A DNA stretch of 9,776 nucleotides, taken from positions 1 through 9,776 of the forward strand of contig JAFVYX010000223.1 in assembly GCA_017500625.1 (NCBI GenBank), in the 5' to 3' direction. How positions within the stretch are numbered: position 1 is the stretch's first letter; every line of letters begins with the position of its first letter. This DNA is from Clostridia bacterium (GTDB taxonomy: Bacteria; Bacillota_A; Clostridia; Oscillospirales; CAG-272). Below the pieces are notes generated by a model. The model ran no database searches, was not told the DNA's origin, and worked only from the letters and a program-made list of their open reading frames with translations. A program made the position numbers and the translations under genes. Shown here in pieces: positions 6,507 to 9,776 of the stretch.

Positions 6507-7351
6507 AGATCTACGATATGCACATGCATTCCCACGGGCTTCTGCCCGCCGAGCCAAAGAAGCTCCTGGCCTCGATGGAGGAGGTGGGGGTCTACGGTGC
6601 CTGCATTTTTTCCGATGCGCCCGATGTCGATAATACGCAGTACGCCCACGGAGGTGTCGGATTTGAGCAGCGCCTTGAGCGCGTGCTTGAATGGTGTGAC
6701 GGGTACGAAGGGCGTCTTTTCCCCGTTCTCTGGATCCACCCCGATGAGCGCGGTATCCGAAAAAAGGTGCGTATAGCCGCCGAGCGCGGCATCGTCGCCT
6801 TTAAGCTCATTCCCTACAACTACCACGCCGACTGCAAGAAAAATATGCGCCTGATGCACGAGATCGCCGAGATGGGCAAGCCCGTCATCTATCACGCGGG
6901 CGGCCTCTGGAACGACTCGGCCTCGTCCAAGTACCTGCACCCCGAAAGCTACGAGGCGCTCCTCACCGTACCGAATCTCCGCTTTTCGTTGGCGCATTGC
7001 GCCTGGCCGTGGATGGACGAGTGCCTCGCGATGTTCGGCAAGATCAACTACACGCGCCGTGTCCACGGACGGACGGCCGAGATGTTCATTGACGTGGCGC
7101 CCGGCACGCCCGGCTTCTACCGCCGTATGATGTTTGAGCGTATGTTCGGTGGGGTGTACGACATCTCGCACAACACGCTGTTCGGCATCGACGTGACCGC
7201 CAATACCTACAACAAGGACTACGCGCGGGGCGTCATCGAGCGCGACGAGGCCCTCTACCGCGAGTTCGGGGTGTCCGACGAGGTGAAGAGCCGCATCTAT
7301 TGCGACAATCTCTTCCGCTTCCTTGGGCTCCCGAAGCCCGAGGGCGTATGA
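6503..7351 (+). CDS. Amidohydrolase-2 family metal-dependent hydrolase
   Basis: The product has 282 residues and opens MKIYDMHMHSHG, with the HxH metal pair (H7, H9) at the end of the first beta strand of a TIM barrel. Further expected ligands follow in order: K101 in 'AFKLIPY', H131 in 'VIYHAGG', H165 in 'SLAHCAWPW', and D230 in 'LFGIDV'. This is the layout of the amidohydrolase_2 (TatD-like/ACMSD-like) group, which hydrolyses or decarboxylates small molecules using one or two divalent metals. The substrate is not evident. AAGGAG (6490-6495) lies 7 bases before ATG 6503, which overlaps the GNAT stop; longer upstream in-frame readings run through the GNAT gene and are not credible. The stop overlaps the next start (ATGA, 7348-7351). 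Probably cytosolic, as no signal is seen. Confidence 0.85.
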   Translation: MKIYDMHMHSHGLLPAEPKKLLASMEEVGVYGACIFSDAPDVDNTQYAHGGVGFEQRLERVLEWCDGYEGRLFPVLWIHPDERGIRKKVRIAAERGIVAFKLIPYNYHADCKKNMRLMHEIAEMGKPVIYHAGGLWNDSASSKYLHPESYEALLTVPNLRFSLAHCAWPWMDECLAMFGKINYTRRVHGRTAEMFIDVAPGTPGFYRRMMFERMFGGVYDISHNTLFGIDVTANTYNKDYARGVIERDEALYREFGVSDEVKSRIYCDNLFRFLGLPKPEGV

Positions 7352-8463
7352 CCGACGCACGTTGCACCCTGCTTGTGGATGGCAGGGAGGCCTTCCCCGC
7401 CATTCTGGAGGCGATCGCGGCGGCTAAGGAAAGTGTTGTCATCAATATGTTCATCTGGCGTGACGATGCGATCGGCAACCGCATGGCGCGTGCCGTGCTG
7501 GAGGCCGCCGACCGCGGCGTTTCGGTAAAGATCTCGGTCGATCGCTACGGGGTGGTCTTAGAGAAGGCCGAGGAATGCCGCCGCTCCTTTTTTCACAAAA
7601 GGCAGAGCCCGATCGAGCGGCTGAAGGCCCGCGCCCTCTCGATATTTTACCGCGAAAAGGGTGCCCTTCCGTGGCAAAGGGACGGGGAAAGCGAGCTTTA
7701 CCGCGCCATTCTCACTCACCCGCGCATCGCGCTTGACTGTGACCGTCACAAGGCCGACCACTCCAAGTTCTACATCATTGACGGACGGGTGCTGTTCCTT
7801 GGCGGAGTCAACGTGGAGGACAAGGAAAACGGCGCCGACCGCGAGGGGCGCGTGTACGGCGATCTTATGGTGCGCCTGGACGGCGAGGACGTTGTCCGCG
7901 CCTTTCTCGACCGCCGTGCGGGCGCACCGCTTGAGGGGGAGCTGCTGTTCCCGATGAATCTCAAGGAGGGAGGCCGCTTTGAGATGGAGGAGCATTACCT
8001 CTCGCTCATCGATGCGGCACGTGAGCGCCTGCTTATCGTGATGGCCTACCTCTCCCCTCTACCGCGGTTTATGGATGCCATCGTGCGCGCGCATCGGCGC
8101 GGTGTCCGCGTGACGGTGATGATCCCCGCACGCGCCAACTACCAAAACGACACCAACCGCAAGACGGTGGCGCGCCTTCTGGCCCTTACGGACGGCGGCA
8201 TTGAGGTGCGCCTTTCCGAGAAGATGCTCCACACCAAGCTCCTTGTGACCGAGGGGGCCGTCTCCTTCGGCTCGACCAACATCACAAAGAAGGCCTTCTG
8301 CCAGCTGGACGAGCTGAACCTCACGGTAAATAACGCCGACACCCCCCTTTGCCGCGCGGTCGGGGACGCTATGGAGCACGAGCTGGCGGCGGCCACCCCC
8401 GTGGGGGTGGGTGAGGTCACCTACTCGCGCCTGCGCGCTTTCCTTGAAGGGTTTTTGGTCTGA
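7348..8463 (+). CDS. Phospholipase D-like protein (cardiolipin synthase-related)
   Basis: The 371-residue protein has two PLD phosphodiesterase repeats. The first catalytic motif is H138-x-K140-x4-D145 in 'DHSKFYIIDGRVLFLGGVN', the second is H295-x-K297 in 'LHTKLLVTEGAVSFGSTN', where E302 stands in the position usually held by Asp and one residue is missing before GSTN. PLD enzymes use the two histidines to form and resolve a phosphohistidine intermediate; bacterial relatives include cardiolipin synthases. Unlike typical ClsA there is no N-terminal pair of membrane helices: the protein starts MTDARCTLLVDG and goes directly into 'AFPAILEAIAAAKESVVINMFIWRDD'. It therefore resembles the shorter ClsB/ClsC-like or nuclease-type members. 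It is the last gene of the six-gene operon and its ATG overlaps the amidohydrolase stop. Phospholipid versus other phosphodiester substrates cannot be decided. Confidence 0.88.
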   Translation: MTDARCTLLVDGREAFPAILEAIAAAKESVVINMFIWRDDAIGNRMARAVLEAADRGVSVKISVDRYGVVLEKAEECRRSFFHKRQSPIERLKARALSIFYREKGALPWQRDGESELYRAILTHPRIALDCDRHKADHSKFYIIDGRVLFLGGVNVEDKENGADREGRVYGDLMVRLDGEDVVRAFLDRRAGAPLEGELLFPMNLKEGGRFEMEEHYLSLIDAARERLLIVMAYLSPLPRFMDAIVRAHRRGVRVTVMIPARANYQNDTNRKTVARLLALTDGGIEVRLSEKMLHTKLLVTEGAVSFGSTNITKKAFCQLDELNLTVNNADTPLCRAVGDAMEHELAAATPVGVGEVTYSRLRAFLEGFLV

Positions 8464-8485
8464 CTGTCAGGTATTGTTTACAAAT

Positions 8486-8504
8486 GCCGCCGTTTTGCGG
8501 TGGC
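8486..8504 (+). terminator. Possible weak terminator hairpin after the PLD-like gene
   Basis: GCCGCCG (8486-8492) pairs with CGGTGGC (8498-8504) through one G-T wobble around a TTTTG loop. The sequence that follows (GTTATCGGTATTTT) has only an interrupted run of T, so efficient intrinsic termination is doubtful. It lies 23 bases after the PLD stop and may separate the six-gene operon from the downstream pair or only dampen read-through. Confidence 0.45.
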
Positions 8505-8523
8505 GTTATCGGTATTTTAACGG

Positions 8524-8537
8524 CCGCCTGCGGGCGG
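8524..8537 (+). promoter_or_regulatory. GC hairpin just upstream of the ribosome binding site at 8542
   Basis: CCGCC (8524-8528) pairs with GGCGG (8533-8537) around TGCG. The hairpin ends a few bases before AAAGGAG (8541-8547), which serves ATG 8554. It does not cover the Shine-Dalgarno sequence itself, so it could modulate initiation or be a second half of a tandem terminator. No good promoter boxes are visible between 8464 and 8553. Confidence 0.35.
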
Positions 8538-8553
8538 TGGAAAGGAGTTTGCT

Positions 8554-8964
8554 ATGACGGTGGTGGTATGCACCGACAACCGCGGCGGCATGCTTTTTGC
8601 GGGGCGCCGCACGAGCCGTGACCGCGCGATGCTTGCCGACCTTGGCGAGCGGCTGGCGGGACGGCGGCTCCTTTGTCACCCCTATTCGGAAAAGCTGCTC
8701 TCGGGCGCGGGGCTCTCGCCCACCGTGCGCGAGGACTGCCTCGACGTGGCCGAGGAGGGCGACGTCGTCTTTGCGGAAACGCTCCCCCTGCTCCCGCACC
8801 GCGAAAGGATCTCGCGGCTTATCGTCTATTCCTGGGGGGAGGCCTACCCCTACGACACGCGGCTTGACCTTGTGCCAAGCGAGGCGGGCTACCGTCTTGT
8901 CGATACGGCCGAGCTTTGCGGTTATTCCCACAAATGCATTACAAGAGAGGTTTTTGAAAAATGA
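8554..8964 (+). CDS. Small uncharacterised clostridial protein with CxDxxGGMLF...RRxSRDR motif
   Basis: This encodes 136 residues starting MTVVVCTDNRGGMLFAGRRTSRDRAML and ending 'AELCGYSHKCITREVFEK'. I recognise the general pattern (a 'V.C.D...GMLF..RR.S.DR' opening, a central 'VYSWGEAYPYDTRLDL' block, and a closing 'G.SH..ITREV') from a small clostridial family. I recall such proteins being labelled 'ribonuclease Z' in databases, but the metallo-beta-lactamase HxHxDH motif is absent and the length is far too short, so that label would be wrong. No signal peptide or membrane helix is seen, so it should be cytosolic. AAAGGAG (8541-8547) lies 6 bases before ATG 8554. Its stop overlaps the start of the nuclease lipoprotein gene (ATGA, 8961-8964), so the two are translationally coupled. 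Function unknown. Confidence 0.82.
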   Translation: MTVVVCTDNRGGMLFAGRRTSRDRAMLADLGERLAGRRLLCHPYSEKLLSGAGLSPTVREDCLDVAEEGDVVFAETLPLLPHRERISRLIVYSWGEAYPYDTRLDLVPSEAGYRLVDTAELCGYSHKCITREVFEK

Positions 8965-9776
8965 GATCCAAGCTACTCTCCCTTCTGTCGCTCCTGCTCC
9001 TTGCCTCGCTCCTCCTTTCGGGGTGCGGGCTCCTCGGTGAGGGCGGCGGCGATACCACGGGCGCCACGACCACCGCGCCCGTAACCACGACCGCACCCGT
9101 TACCACGACCGCACCCGTTACCACTACCGCGCCCGTAACGACGGCGCCGACGCCGGGAGAGGCGGCCTCGCCCCTGGAGGTACCGCCCTACACGGGCTCA
9201 CCCTACGCGATCATCAACAATAACGTTCCCTTCTTTGACGAGGACGACATCACCACCGAATCCTACGAATTCTTCAGCCCGCTCGACTCGCTCGAACGCT
9301 GCGGCGTGGTCATGGCGTGCATCGGCACCGACCTGATGCCCACCGAGGAGCGCGGCTCGATCGGTATGGTGAAGCCCTCGGGCTGGCACACCGTGAAGTA
9401 CGACATCGTCAGCGGTAAGTACCTTTATAACCGCTGTCACCTCATCGGCTTCCAGCTGACGGGGGAAAATGCCAACGAGAGAAACCTCATCACGGGCACG
9501 CGCTACATGAACGTGGACGGCATGCTTCCCTTTGAGGATATGGTGGCGGCCTACGTCAAGGAGACGGGCAACCACGTGCTATACCGCGTGACACCGATCT
9601 ACACGGGGAACGACCTGGTAGCCAACGGCGCTCAGATCGAGGCCTACTCGGTCGAGGACGAGGGCGACCCCATCGACGGCATTTGCTTCAACGTTTATAT
9701 TTATAACGTTCAGCCGGGCATCACGATCGACTACGCCACGGGCATGAGCTACCTCTCGAACGAGGCGCCCCCCGCC
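8961..9776 (+). CDS. EndA/NucA-type DNA/RNA non-specific endonuclease lipoprotein, 3' end outside window
   Basis: The frame stays open from ATG 8961 to the end of the window (272 residues, no stop). Residues 1-22 form a lipoprotein signal with a hydrophobic core and lipobox LSGC (C22), so the mature protein should be anchored on the outer face of the membrane. A Gly/Thr/Pro linker (23-70) with four TTTAPV units follows. The nuclease domain (about 80-261) shows beta-beta-alpha metal signatures: NRCHLIGFQL (157-166) with catalytic H160 where EndA has DRGH, ERNLITGTRYMN (173-184) with N184 as the likely metal ligand, then 'VLYRVTPIY' and 'FNVYIYNVQPGITIDYATG', all matching pneumococcal EndA-like enzymes. 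It degrades DNA or RNA without sequence preference, for uptake, scavenging or defence against extracellular DNA. It starts within the stop codon of the preceding gene. Domain essentially complete; only the extreme C-terminus may be missing. Confidence 0.92.
   Translation, partial: MRSKLLSLLSLLLLASLLLSGCGLLGEGGGDTTGATTTAPVTTTAPVTTTAPVTTTAPVTTAPTPGEAASPLEVPPYTGSPYAIINNNVPFFDEDDITTESYEFFSPLDSLERCGVVMACIGTDLMPTEERGSIGMVKPSGWHTVKYDIVSGKYLYNRCHLIGFQLTGENANERNLITGTRYMNVDGMLPFEDMVAAYVKETGNHVLYRVTPIYTGNDLVANGAQIEAYSVEDEGDPIDGICFNVYIYNVQPGITIDYATGMSYLSNEAPPA
9066..9137 (+). repeat. Four 18-bp tandem units coding TTTAPV in the nuclease linker
   Basis: Residues 36-59 of the lipoprotein nuclease are four consecutive TTTAPV units, encoded by 18-bp repeats of the form ACSACCGCRCCCGTWACC with few base differences; a partial fifth unit (TTAPT) follows. 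It is a low-complexity spacer between lipid anchor and catalytic domain. The near-identical bases suggest recent expansion by slippage or recombination, so copy number may vary between strains. Confidence 0.9.

Noticed and set aside
8464..8553. Promoter for the small protein and nuclease pair
   Set aside because: TTGTTT at 8474-8479 has no -10 box at a suitable distance, and the TATTTT near 8513 has no matching -35; nothing better was seen.
8939..9124. Small - strand frame rich in VVVTGA repeats
   Set aside because: It is the complement of the TTTAPV repeat in the lipoprotein nuclease, a clear coding sequence on the + strand.

Overview
The window is GC-rich, densely coded bacterial chromosome with every recognised gene on the + strand. 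Strong GGAG/GGAGG ribosome binding sites, several ATGA/GTGA stop-start overlaps, and families typical of Bacillota (UPF0371/DUF1846, DUF3842, a YhaO/SbcD-like nuclease, an EndA-type lipoprotein nuclease) point to a GC-rich member of the Clostridia, plausibly a gut Oscillospirales-like lineage. The lineage is inferred from gene content and style; no rRNA or other phylogenetic marker is present.

Layout. (1) 1-525: 3' end of a SbcD/YhaO-like metallophosphoesterase, closed by a strong intrinsic terminator (556-586). (2) 624-3912: an extended -10 promoter followed by a DUF1846 protein, a small Dabb-domain protein and the 23S rRNA m5U methyltransferase RlmD/RlmCD, closely spaced and probably one transcript. 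(3) 3886-3990: a stem-loop overlapping the rlmD stop codon, then a modular repeat in which the heptamer GCGATAT alternates with short palindromes. (4) 4017-8463: a tightly packed six-gene operon encoding an EamA/DMT transporter, a chloramphenicol-acetyltransferase-like protein, a DUF3842 protein, a GNAT acetyltransferase, an amidohydrolase-2 family metal-dependent hydrolase and a phospholipase D-like protein. All junctions are 4-base stop/start overlaps except one 8-base gap, so translational coupling is likely. (5) 8464-8553: a spacer with two GC-rich hairpins. (6) 8554-9776: a small uncharacterised protein overlapping a lipoprotein nuclease of the EndA/NucA type whose 3' end runs off the window.

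Functionally, region 2 looks like housekeeping. Region 4 combines one exporter-like permease, two acyltransferases and two hydrolytic enzymes, which could be a small-molecule modification and efflux unit, but nothing in the sequence gives the substrate. Region 6 pairs a cytoplasmic protein with a surface-tethered nuclease that carries a four-copy TTTAPV linker repeat. I see no CRISPR array, transposase, integrase, phage gene, tRNA or rRNA. No stretch longer than 300 bases lacks a gene. I found no convincing new defence system; the most unusual structures are the GCGATAT/palindrome repeat and the two coupled gene sets.
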